NCBI RefSeq assembly: GCF_958445495.1
Contig: NZ_CAUCSQ010000086.1
Coordinates: 1 to 9,370, forward strand
From: an uncultured Bacteroides sp.
GTDB lineage: Bacteria > Bacteroidota > Bacteroidia > Bacteroidales > Bacteroidaceae
Direction of reading: 5' to 3'
Length of the DNA: 9,370 nucleotides
In this document: positions 1-6,457 of the stretch, one piece after another
Layout: every line of letters starts with the position of its first letter
How positions within the stretch are numbered: the stretch's first letter is position 1
The notes under the pieces: generated by a model
The model's database searches: none
The model's input: only the letters and a program-made list of their open reading frames with translations
What the model was told of the DNA's origin: nothing
Translations under genes and position numbers: made by a program

Positions 1-51
1 TAAGCCAGCAGATTTACAGTCTGCCCCATTTGGCCACTCTGGTATTTGCCC
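1..51 (-). tRNA. tRNA-Tyr (anticodon GTA), 5' part, cut by the window edge
   Basis: Read on the minus strand, the RNA begins GGGCAAA (5' acceptor strand, 51 to 45) and then TA. The D-arm is CCA/TGG around GAGTGGCCAAA, and the anticodon stem GCAGA/TCTGC encloses the loop CTGTAAA. The anticodon GTA (positions 15-17) reads Tyr codons. The remaining bases, TGGCTTA, begin a long variable arm, as expected for a class II tRNA-Tyr. The layout aligns base for base with the E. coli tRNA-Tyr plan as I know it. The T-arm and 3' acceptor strand lie outside the window, so completeness cannot be judged. Confidence 0.93.
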
Positions 52-88
52 TTTTGCTCTTGAGGAGGTTTGTTTCTCAATTGCGGTG

Positions 89-119
89 CAAAGATACAAC
101 TATTTATTTAAACTCCAAA
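89..119 (-). promoter_or_regulatory. Bacteroides-type promoter for the tRNA-Tyr gene
   Basis: On the minus strand a TTTG (-33 box, 119-116) is followed by exactly 19 bases and then TATCTTTG (-7 box, 96-89), a full match to the Bacteroides TTTG / TAnnTTTG consensus. Transcription would start near position 82, about 30 bases before the tRNA 5' end. The -33 box lies inside the last codons of ribH and the -7 box just beyond its stop. The tRNA therefore has its own promoter and does not depend on ribH transcription. Confidence 0.75.
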
Positions 120-594
120 CAAAATCGATCATTTTTATTGCAGTAATTGCACATTCATCTCCTTTGTTACCCAGTTTGCCACCGGCACGATCCTCTGCTT
201 GCTCCATTGTATTTGTGGTAATTAATCCGTAAATAACTGGTATATCGCCAGTTGCGTTTAATTCGGTAATTCCTTGGGTTGCTCCCATGCAAACATAATC
301 AAAATGTGGGGTATCTCCTTTAATTACGCAACCAATTGCAATAATTGCATCAAGATCGCAATTTTCCATCATTTGGTTGGCTCCAAAAGTAAGTTCGAAA
401 CTTCCCGGTACAGTTTTCACCAGAATATTTTCGTCTTTTGCTCCATGTTTTTTTAATGTATCGACTGCGCCTTTCAGTAAAGCACCGGTAATATTGAAAT
501 TCCATTCGGATACGACGATACCAAATTTCATTGCTTCTGCATTCGGAACGGAATTGAAATCATATTCGGATAAGTTATGGTAAGCTGTTGCCAT
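100..594 (-). CDS. ribH: 6,7-dimethyl-8-ribityllumazine synthase (RibH)
   Basis: RibH condenses 5-amino-6-ribitylamino-uracil with 3,4-dihydroxy-2-butanone 4-phosphate to form lumazine, the penultimate step of riboflavin synthesis, in the cytoplasm. The protein has 164 residues, close to the family's usual 150-160. Family motifs are in order: SEWN (29-32, aromatic residue that packs on the substrate), VPGSFEL (62-68), GCVIKGDTPHFDYV (88-101, with phosphate-binding GDT and the likely catalytic His97), and GNKGDECA near 142-149 after an EDRAG segment with Arg136. The first about 20 residues form a variable N-terminal tail. The ATG at 594 is the only good start. No -7 box is obvious directly upstream, so it may be read through from the TPR gene 156 bases upstream. 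The other rib genes are not in the window. Confidence 0.97.
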   Translation of the reverse strand: MATAYHNLSEYDFNSVPNAEAMKFGIVVSEWNFNITGALLKGAVDTLKKHGAKDENILVKTVPGSFELTFGANQMMENCDLDAIIAIGCVIKGDTPHFDYVCMGATQGITELNATGDIPVIYGLITTNTMEQAEDRAGGKLGNKGDECAITAIKMIDFVWSLNK

Positions 595-656
595 AGTTAA
601 TTAAAAGTTGAGAATTATAAAATGAAGATTTGAGAGTATGAGAGATTTAAGAAGAA

Positions 657-723
657 AGGCACGGATTTCACGGATTCCACGGTTTTAATAGATAGTCCGC
701 TTAATCCGGTGTAATCCGTGCCT
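657..723. repeat. Inverted repeat of 9-bp CACGGATTN units
   Basis: An 11-bp arm (657-667) is the perfect reverse complement of 713-723. Inside it a second pair, CGGATT (671-676) and AATCCG (703-708), also matches, leaving a loop of 26 bases. The left arm is a tandem of three 9-mers, CACGGATTT, CACGGATTC and CACGGTTTT (660-686). The right arm, read on the other strand, repeats the same CACGGATTN theme. It lies between the TPR gene and ribH, both minus strand, so it would be transcribed as a hairpin. It lacks a following U-tract and so is not a standard terminator. From memory, similar ATCCGTG-rich repeats are scattered between genes in Bacteroides genomes, but only this copy is in the window. 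Confidence 0.8.
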
Positions 724-750
724 CGATTTCCTTATATAATAGATGGTATA

Positions 751-1434
751 TTATTTTTTCATCAATTTAGCTTGCTCGATATATTTGTCGATGTCCATAG
801 CCTGATAAGATTGGAAATATTTATCCTTGATCTTAGTGTAAGCGTTTACAGCATCGTCATATTTTCCCTGTTTTACCAGGATTTCACCAGCTTGTATCAG
901 GAAGATCGGGCTTAATGTGTTGTTGTCAGCTTTGTCTGCTGCCGACAATAAAGTAGAAGCCGCTTTGTCTAATTGGCCAAGTTGTGCGTAGCAGTTACCT
1001 GCAGCACCCAAAATTGCCGGAGCAACCATTTGGTCTTTTCCATTGAAGCTGTCCAGCATCTTCACTGCTTCTTCATATTTGCCAAGTTGTGCGTAGCAAA
1101 TACCAGCATAAGCTTTTGCCAAATTGGCAGCTTTTGTTCCGCTGTAGTCATCAGCAACTTTCAGGAAACCTGTATAACCGATGCTGTCACCGTTCAAAGC
1201 TTGTTCAAAAGCATCCTGTTCAAAGTATTCCTGTCCTTTGAAAAGAGCTGCCTGTGCTTTTTCTTCACGTGGTTCAGCATAGAGGTTTTTGTACATGATA
1301 AAACCTGCTACAATAATAATCACAGCAACAACACCGCCAATAATTGCGTTTTTGTACTTGATAAGAAATGCTTCCGATTGTGTCAGTGCATCTTCTACGT
1401 TCAGATGTTCATTCTGATTCTTTTGTTCTGCCAT
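751..1434 (-). CDS. Membrane-anchored tetratricopeptide repeat protein (YfgM-like architecture)
   Basis: A 227-residue protein with a hydrophilic N-terminus (1-29), one hydrophobic segment at about 30-48 (rich in I, V, G and A) and a helical C-terminal domain with TPR-like repeats. Clear units are AKAYAGICYAQLGKYEEAVKML (about 106-127), AILGAAGNCYAQLGQLDKAAS (about 140-160) and GEILVKQGKYDDAVNAYTKI (about 183-202). The segment orientation is consistent with an inward N-terminus and periplasmic repeats, resembling the YfgM/TPR_21 plan. The partner protein is unknown, and a role as an envelope protein-protein scaffold is inferred. I chose the ATG at 1434, which gives MAEQKN. An in-frame GTG at 1464 would add ten Asn/Lys-rich residues with no family support. 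It is divergent from recF, and ribH follows downstream. Confidence 0.88.
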   Translation of the reverse strand: MAEQKNQNEHLNVEDALTQSEAFLIKYKNAIIGGVVAVIIIVAGFIMYKNLYAEPREEKAQAALFKGQEYFEQDAFEQALNGDSIGYTGFLKVADDYSGTKAANLAKAYAGICYAQLGKYEEAVKMLDSFNGKDQMVAPAILGAAGNCYAQLGQLDKAASTLLSAADKADNNTLSPIFLIQAGEILVKQGKYDDAVNAYTKIKDKYFQSYQAMDIDKYIEQAKLMKK

Positions 1435-1483
1435 TTTTATATGATTCTTTTTGTTATTATTCACTGTTTGATATTTCGACTCG

Positions 1484-1491
1484 CAAAAGTA
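1484..1491 (-). promoter_or_regulatory. Candidate -7 box for the TPR-ribH transcript
   Basis: TACTTTTG on the minus strand fits TAnnTTTG and lies about 50 bases before the TPR gene start. The nearest upstream TTTG (1510-1507) gives a spacer of only 15 bases, shorter than the usual 19-21, so only the -7 half is convincing. Confidence 0.45.
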
Positions 1492-1565
1492 GTTTTTTTA
1501 TGTCTACAAATGAAATTTAGAGCCATCTTTTTTTATTTTACACTCGAAAACCACGAAAATCTTGT

Positions 1566-1573
1566 TACTTTTG
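1566..1573 (+). promoter_or_regulatory. Candidate -7 box for recF
   Basis: TACTTTTG on the plus strand fits TAnnTTTG and lies 22 bases before the recF ATG, which would leave a leader of about 15 bases. No TTTG is present at the expected -33 distance, so this is a partial match. It faces away from the TPR-gene -7 box 74 bases to the left, so two divergent promoters would share this 161-bp region. Confidence 0.45.
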
Positions 1574-1595
1574 TGAACAAATTAACGTGTGTATA

Positions 1596-2705
1596 ATGAT
1601 ACTGAAGCGAATATCCATATTGAATTATAAGAATCTGGAACAGGTAGAGCTCGGATTCTCCGCCAAGCTGAATTGTTTTTTCGGTCAGAACGGGATGGGA
1701 AAGACCAATTTGCTCGATGCGTTGTATTTTTTGTCTTTCTGCAAAAGTTCCGCTAATCCGGTTGATTCCCAGAATATTCGTCACGGACAGGATTTTTTTG
1801 TCATTCAAGGGTTTTACGAGGCGGAAGACGGAACTCCCGAAGAGATTTATTGCGGGATGAAACGCCGTTCGAAAAAGCAGTTCAAACGGAATAAGAAAGA
1901 ATATGGCCGTTTCTCGGACCACATCGGTTTTTTGCCTCTCGTGATGGTTTCGCCGGCCGATTCCGAATTGATTGCCGGAGGCAGCGAAGAACGCCGCCGG
2001 TTCATGGATGTCGTCATTTCCCAGTATGACAAGGAGTATCTGGAAGCGTTGATACGATATAATAAAGCTCTTCAACAACGCAATACCCTGTTGAAAAGCG
2101 AATCCCCGGTAGAAGAAGAGCTGTTTCTGGTTTGGGAGGAAATGATGGCGCAGGCGGGTGAGGTCGTATTCCGGAAACGGGAAGCTTTTATAGAAGAGTT
2201 CATCCCTATTTTCCAGTCGTTTTATTCCTTTATCTCTCAGGATAAGGAAACGGTGGGACTGTCTTACGAGTCTCATGCGCGGGATGCTTCCCTGATGGAA
2301 GTCCTGAAACAAAGCCGGGAACGGGATAAGATTATGGGATTTTCCCTGCGCGGCATCCATAAGGATGAACTAAATATGCTGCTGGGTGAGTTTCCCATCA
2401 AAAAAGAAGGTTCGCAAGGACAGAATAAAACCTATCTGGTCGCGTTGAAGCTGGCGCAGTTCGATTTCCTGAAACGTACCGGCAGGACCGTCCCCTTGCT
2501 GTTGCTCGACGATATTTTTGACAAGCTGGATGCTTCGCGTGTGGAACAGATTGTGAAGTTGGTGGCGGGTGACCGGTTCGGGCAGATATTCATTACGGAT
2601 ACGAACCGCGAGCACTTGGACCGTATCTTGCATAAGGTAGGCAGCGACTATAAGATTTTTCGTGTGGAACAGGGAGTAATCCATGAAATGGAGACAGAGC
2701 GATGA
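1596..2705 (+). CDS. recF: DNA replication/repair protein RecF
   Basis: RecF is an SMC-like ATPase that binds gapped DNA and, with RecO and RecR, loads RecA at stalled forks and single-strand gaps. The 369-residue product is normal for the family. It carries the Walker A loop GQNGMGKT at 30-37, the ABC signature SQGQNKT at about 273-279 and a Walker B with LLLLDDIFDKLD at about 300-311, followed by an ITDTN segment (about 333-337) typical of the D-loop/switch region. The start ATG at 1596 gives MILKRISILNYKNL, the usual RecF opening. A GTG nine bases upstream is in frame but less likely. Its stop overlaps the start of the next gene by 4 bases (ATGA), implying translational coupling. It is not beside dnaA/dnaN/gyrB here. 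Confidence 0.97.
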   Translation: MILKRISILNYKNLEQVELGFSAKLNCFFGQNGMGKTNLLDALYFLSFCKSSANPVDSQNIRHGQDFFVIQGFYEAEDGTPEEIYCGMKRRSKKQFKRNKKEYGRFSDHIGFLPLVMVSPADSELIAGGSEERRRFMDVVISQYDKEYLEALIRYNKALQQRNTLLKSESPVEEELFLVWEEMMAQAGEVVFRKREAFIEEFIPIFQSFYSFISQDKETVGLSYESHARDASLMEVLKQSRERDKIMGFSLRGIHKDELNMLLGEFPIKKEGSQGQNKTYLVALKLAQFDFLKRTGRTVPLLLLDDIFDKLDASRVEQIVKLVAGDRFGQIFITDTNREHLDRILHKVGSDYKIFRVEQGVIHEMETER

Positions 2706-2989
2706 AACGTAATGACGCAGAACAAATCGGGACGTTAATCAGACAGTTCCTCCGCCAGGAAAGCCTGGAATCTCCGTTAAACGAACAAAGACTGCTGGAT
2801 GCATGGCCTCAGATATTGGGGCCGGCTGCCAATTATACCAGCAATCTTTATATCCGCAACCAGACCCTCTACGTCCATCTGACCTCTGCCGCCCTCCGCC
2901 AGGAACTATTAATGGGACGTGAGAAATTGGTGCGCGCATTGAACCGGAAAGTCGGCGCGACTGTGATTACAAACATTATTTTTCATTGA
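2702..2989 (+). CDS. DUF721 (DciA-like) protein, probable helicase-loading factor
   Basis: A 95-residue protein that fits the DUF721 family throughout: an N-terminal helix (IGTLIRQFLRQESLESPLNE), the LLDAWPQILGP segment (about 31-41) with the family's conserved Trp and Gly, then NLYIRNQTLYVHLTSAALRQEL (about 48-69) and a basic C-terminal helix. Members called DciA load the replicative helicase DnaB in bacteria without DnaC or DnaI. That role is known for other phyla and is inferred here. It is coupled to recF by an ATGA overlap, so a replication or repair role fits. Its last 14 bases overlap the tail of the opposing PHP gene. Confidence 0.88.
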   Translation: MKRNDAEQIGTLIRQFLRQESLESPLNEQRLLDAWPQILGPAANYTSNLYIRNQTLYVHLTSAALRQELLMGREKLVRALNRKVGATVITNIIFH

Positions 2990-3767
2990 GGAAAGCCGGT
3001 CTACTTATCACCTTTATGCCCAGTTGCCGGAGGTTCTCGTTGGCGCGGTCGTAATAAAACGGGTTTTCCAACTGGCGGTTGTTGTGGGCATCGACCCCGA
3101 TGATGGCGGTGCACCCTTCGGCAGCAGCTATTTTCCAGAACTCCGGATGAGGGACGGTAACGATTCCTTGCGCCTCATTGTATTCCTCATAACCGATGTT
3201 GTATTCCAGCGGCAGGTTCAGGCGAGCTGCCGTCCGGCAGATATGCCTGCTCACCAGTTTGCAGTGGCGGTCAAACCGGGGATAAGAACGCATAAACAGT
3301 TCCGGGTGGGCGAGATAAGCGAACAGTCCGCTTTCCATGCCTTCGATGGCGCTTTCTTCGTAAAGTTCGAGCATGTCCGCCGTATCGGTATGCCTGCCGA
3401 AATAAGGAAACTTTTCATCCGTGTGGAAATGATGGTTTCCGAAAATGACATAATCCAGCTTATATTCTTTGATGATTTCTTTCAGCCAGTGGATATATTC
3501 CGGGAAATATTCACATTCCAGCCCCATCTTTATGCTGATTCGGTCTTTATACTTTTCTTTCAGCGACCGGATACTTTCCACGTAGTCCGGCAGTTCTTCC
3601 GGAGTCATCCGGATGTCGGATACATAGTCGGTGCGGTACTTCCACGGAGTATGGTCTGAAAATCCCAGTTCCTGATAACCGCCTTTGACGGCGCTTAAAA
3701 CAAATTCTTCGTCACTCCCTGTCGCATGTAGGCAGCGGGTGGTATGGGTGTGATAATTCGTTCTCAT
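2976..3767 (-). CDS. PHP-family phosphoesterase, histidinol-phosphatase type
   Basis: A 263-residue single-domain PHP protein with the full set of metal-ligand motifs: HTH at 6-8 with His14, SDH at 37-39, GLECEY at 82-87 (Glu84 or Glu86), GNHHF at 110-114, AHPE at 153-156 and GVDAH at 224-228. This matches the HisJ/HisK type, which removes phosphate from L-histidinol phosphate in histidine synthesis using a multi-metal centre. No his genes are nearby, so the substrate is inferred; another phosphomonoester is possible. The ATG at 3767 must be used or nearly so, because the HTH motif starts five residues later. The gene therefore overlaps the upstream cyclo-ligase by 56 bases, and it overlaps the convergent DUF721 gene by 14. 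Confidence 0.92.
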   Translation of the reverse strand: MRTNYHTHTTRCLHATGSDEEFVLSAVKGGYQELGFSDHTPWKYRTDYVSDIRMTPEELPDYVESIRSLKEKYKDRISIKMGLECEYFPEYIHWLKEIIKEYKLDYVIFGNHHFHTDEKFPYFGRHTDTADMLELYEESAIEGMESGLFAYLAHPELFMRSYPRFDRHCKLVSRHICRTAARLNLPLEYNIGYEEYNEAQGIVTVPHPEFWKIAAAEGCTAIIGVDAHNNRQLENPFYYDRANENLRQLGIKVISRPAFLNEK

Positions 3768-4302
3768 CGATTGTTATGATTATGTCCATGCAGATATCGA
3801 AAGATTCTGCAGGAACTTCTTCTACTAATTGAAACGGAAAACAGATGCCGGCTTTGCAGGCGGAGGGAATGCGCGGTAAAAGGCGGTCATAATACCCCTT
3901 TCCCCGTCCGAGGCGGTTGCCCTTCCGGTCGAAAGCCACTCCGGGGACGGCAATGAAACCGATGGCCGCATAATCGGTGAAAACCTCTCCGGCCGGTTCT
4001 TCTATGCCGTACGTTCCGGTCACCATGTTGCCAGGTCCCGTGTATATGCGCAATTCCAAATCGTCGCCGGCAACCACCGGAAGCAATATCCGCTTTTCAC
4101 GGCTCCATTTCCTGATAAATGCATGCGTGTCTACTTCATCTTCGAGAGAATGGTAGAGCAATACAGTATTTGCCGCCCTGAAAGCCGGGTGGGCTTCGAG
4201 GGCGGCAAGTATCTTAGCTGATTGAAGCTCTCGCGTAGCTGGCGTGCAAAGCCGGGTTTTCAACGATGCGATACGCTTGCGCAGTTCTTTTTTTCTTTCC
4301 AT
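3712..4302 (-). CDS. 5-formyltetrahydrofolate cyclo-ligase (MTHFS, YgfA/Fau family)
   Basis: This enzyme converts 5-formyl-THF to 5,10-methenyl-THF with ATP, returning stored folate to the one-carbon pool. The 196-residue protein has the family's basic start KKELRKRI (4-11), a FIAVPGVAFD strand (116-125) and the signature LGRGKGYYDRLL (131-142), which binds the nucleotide phosphates. The normal fold seems to end near MDIIITIDE (172-180). The last 16 residues or so, including SHPYHPLP, look like an extension read through the start of the PHP gene. The ATG at 4302 is supported because KKELRK is the usual family N-terminus. The gene thus starts 89 bases inside the S41 protease gene, in the +1 frame. 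Confidence 0.95.
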   Translation of the reverse strand: MERKKELRKRIASLKTRLCTPATRELQSAKILAALEAHPAFRAANTVLLYHSLEDEVDTHAFIRKWSREKRILLPVVAGDDLELRIYTGPGNMVTGTYGIEEPAGEVFTDYAAIGFIAVPGVAFDRKGNRLGRGKGYYDRLLPRIPSACKAGICFPFQLVEEVPAESFDICMDIIITIDENELSHPYHPLPTCDRE

Positions 4303-5965
4303 CTTTTTTGTCTTTAGCCTCTTCTTCCTCTTCCGCCGCTATCGGGGCCTGGGGAAAAGCATCCCCTTTTTCAAGTATCTCGATACCTTTGTTTACGGTA
4401 GCGTCGGTTTTGTTGAAGTATTGAAGATAGGCTTCCAGTCCCAACATATTATAAATGATATTGCCATAGATGTTTTTCTCCAACAACTTATGCGATTTCT
4501 GGATGAGGATGTTTCTTCTTTTCACCCCTTTGCTTTCTGCAAAACGGACAAACTGCTCTATTAACCCCTGATGGCGGAGATAATTCAGCAACTCTTCTTC
4601 CGTTTCATACTGGCTGAGCTTCTTCCGGTTGTTGTCCGTATATTGGAAAGTGAACAAGATAGTCAGCCCGCGGTTGATTACCGTAGAAAGATAAGAAGTC
4701 ACTCCGGTCGTGTCCTGCGGCACGAATATATCCGGCATGATACCGCCGCCGCCATACACCGGGCGTCCGAGGCTGGTGTAGTAAAGCTCGTTCTCATTTT
4801 GCTTGATACTGTCGCGCGAGAAGAATTCGCCGTGTTCGTACCGGTTGTATAAATCGAGTTCATAATTACGGTCTTTGCCGCTTTCATACGGACGCTGGAT
4901 GCAACGTCCCGACGGAGTGTAATAACGTGCGATAGTCAGGCGGATGGCCGAGCCGTCGCTGAAATCGATGGGCTGCTGCACGAGTCCCTTACCGAAAGAA
5001 CGGCGTCCCACCACCGTGCCGCGGTCATTATCCTGAATCGCACCGGTAAAGATTTCACTGGCGGAAGCGGAACCTTCGTCAATCAGTACGACGAGCGGCA
5101 TTTTCTGACAGCTTCCCGTACCGTTGGCAAACTCTTCCGCGCGGGGATACTTGCGTCCCTGGGTATATACAATCAGTTTCCCTTCGGGCAAGAATTCGTT
5201 GACCATGCGGATGGCAGCTTCCATGTATCCGCCTGTGTTGCCGCGGAGGTCGATAATCAGCCCTTTGCACTTTTTATGGTTCAGTTGCGCCAAGGCATTG
5301 AGCAATTCCACATGGCTGGTACGTCCGAACTTGCTGACCTTGACATAGCCGATTTCATCATTCAGCATGTATGCGGCATCGACGGTATTCTGCGGGATGT
5401 CTCCGCGCGTGATGGTGAAACTCAGCAACTCTTTTTCTCCGATACGCTTGACACCCAGTTTGACTTGCGAACCTTTCGGCCCTTTCAGCGTGCGCATGGC
5501 ACGTTCGTTAGTCACCTTTTTGCCGACAAACAAACTGTCGTCCACCATCACGATGCGGTCGCCCGCCATCAGGCCCACCTTCTCGGAAGGACCGCCCTGG
5601 ATAACGGCGTTCACGTGGATTGTGTCATTCTGTATGGTGAACTGGATGCCGATTCCGCTGAAACTGCCTTCCAGTTCCGAATTCACCTCTTCGAGGTTCT
5701 GTGCCGGAATGTAGGTTGAATGCGGGTCTAGCTCGGCTAGAATCTGCGGCATGGCTTTTTCCACGAGGTCGGCCATATTCACGGTATCTACATACTGGTC
5801 GTCTACGATTCTTAACAATGCGTTCAGTTTGTTGGAAGAACCGTTGATGATGCCCAAACGGTTACCGGCAAAATGCTTGGCATAGAATGTGCCGATAAGA
5901 ATCCCGATTACCACGCTGACAGCTATGATGACAGGCGTAAAACGCGAAGAGTTTTTTGTACTCAT
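4214..5965 (-). CDS. S41 family C-terminal processing peptidase (CtpA/Prc type), PDZ domain
   Basis: A 583-residue envelope serine protease. One N-terminal hydrophobic segment (about 11-28) acts as a signal anchor, leaving the rest in the periplasm. Then come an S41 N-terminal helical part (about 45-95, with LDPHSTYI), a PDZ domain (about 100-185, GIGIQF and the GLMAGDRI turn) and the S41 core (about 200-355). The core has GLIIDLRGNTGG and the Ser-Lys dyad: Ser301 in EGSASASEI and Lys326 in RRSFGKG, 25 residues apart as in algal D1 protease. A C-terminal domain of about 220 residues ends in an Ala/Glu-rich stretch and a Lys-rich tail. Family members trim or degrade envelope proteins from their C-termini. 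The target here is unknown. It follows dCMP deaminase by 27 bases. Its last 29 codons overlap the cyclo-ligase gene. Confidence 0.96.
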   Translation of the reverse strand: MSTKNSSRFTPVIIAVSVVIGILIGTFYAKHFAGNRLGIINGSSNKLNALLRIVDDQYVDTVNMADLVEKAMPQILAELDPHSTYIPAQNLEEVNSELEGSFSGIGIQFTIQNDTIHVNAVIQGGPSEKVGLMAGDRIVMVDDSLFVGKKVTNERAMRTLKGPKGSQVKLGVKRIGEKELLSFTITRGDIPQNTVDAAYMLNDEIGYVKVSKFGRTSHVELLNALAQLNHKKCKGLIIDLRGNTGGYMEAAIRMVNEFLPEGKLIVYTQGRKYPRAEEFANGTGSCQKMPLVVLIDEGSASASEIFTGAIQDNDRGTVVGRRSFGKGLVQQPIDFSDGSAIRLTIARYYTPSGRCIQRPYESGKDRNYELDLYNRYEHGEFFSRDSIKQNENELYYTSLGRPVYGGGGIMPDIFVPQDTTGVTSYLSTVINRGLTILFTFQYTDNNRKKLSQYETEEELLNYLRHQGLIEQFVRFAESKGVKRRNILIQKSHKLLEKNIYGNIIYNMLGLEAYLQYFNKTDATVNKGIEILEKGDAFPQAPIAAEEEEEAKDKKDGKKKRTAQAYRIVENPALHASYARASIS

Positions 5966-5992
5966 GTCTATTCCTTTTTTAAGTTCGTCTTA

Positions 5993-6442
5993 TTATTTAT
6001 TCGGAGAGGATTTTTCGTCCGGTTCAGTATAGATGACTTCGATTCCTGCCCGTTTCAGCAGTTCTATGCCATCCTCCAGGCGGTAATGTTCGGAATAAAC
6101 TACCCGTTTGATTCCTGCCTGTATGATTAACTTTGCACATTCGATGCAGGGCGAAGCGGTGACATACATGGTGGCGCCGTCGCTGCTGTTGTTCGAGCGG
6201 GCTATTTTGGTTATGGCATTTGCCTCCGCATGCAATACGTACGGTTTTGTCAGGTTATTCTCGTCTTCGCATACGTTCTCGAAACCGGAAGGAGTCCCGT
6301 TGTATCCGTCGGAGATAATCATTTTGTCCTTCACGATTAAAGCTCCTACTTTACGACGCTGGCAATAGGAATTCTCCGCCCAAATGCTCGCCATGCGTAT
6401 GTAACGTTTGTCAAGTTCTAATTGTTTTTTTTCAGTATCCAT
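5993..6442 (-). CDS. dCMP deaminase (ComEB-type cytidine/deoxycytidylate deaminase)
   Basis: It deaminates dCMP to dUMP, the substrate of thymidylate synthase, in the cytoplasm. The 149-residue protein has the zinc-site motifs of the family: HAEAN at 71-75 (zinc ligand His71, proton-shuttle Glu73) and SPCIECAK at 97-104 (ligands Cys99 and Cys102). Other dCMP-deaminase marks are the start KRYIRMASIWAENSYC, KVGALIVKD (31-39) and DGYNGTPSGFENVCED (45-60), where the N-G-T-P loop and Cys58 are typical of dCMP rather than free-cytidine deaminases. The gene is spaced 15 bases from the lipoprotein gene upstream and 27 from the protease gene downstream. The competence role implied by the name ComEB should not be assumed. 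Confidence 0.95.
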   Translation of the reverse strand: MDTEKKQLELDKRYIRMASIWAENSYCQRRKVGALIVKDKMIISDGYNGTPSGFENVCEDENNLTKPYVLHAEANAITKIARSNNSSDGATMYVTASPCIECAKLIIQAGIKRVVYSEHYRLEDGIELLKRAGIEVIYTEPDEKSSPNK

Positions 6443-6457
6443 GTTGTTAATTATTTT

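Noticed and set aside
60..80. GAGGAGG motif on the plus strand and a 5-bp inverted repeat TTGAG/CTCAA
   Set aside because: No plus-strand gene follows the purine run, and the stem is too short with an 11-base loop. It falls in the tRNA leader and is probably chance.
1435..1464. GTG start extending the TPR protein by ten residues (MNNNKKNHIK)
   Set aside because: The added residues are low-complexity Asn/Lys from an AT-rich leader, and the ATG at 1434 is a normal start with an A-rich leader.
973..1596. 207-codon open frame on the plus strand opposite the TPR gene
   Set aside because: The product is Cys/Phe-rich with no clear domain, and the TPR protein on the other strand is convincing. It also runs through the promoter region.
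1533..2360. 275-codon open frame on the minus strand opposite recF
   Set aside because: It is a shadow of recF, which has all its ATPase motifs. The antisense translation shows no recognisable domain.
3024..3659. 211-codon open frame on the plus strand opposite the PHP gene
   Set aside because: The PHP gene on the other strand is complete with every metal motif; the plus-strand product has no family features.
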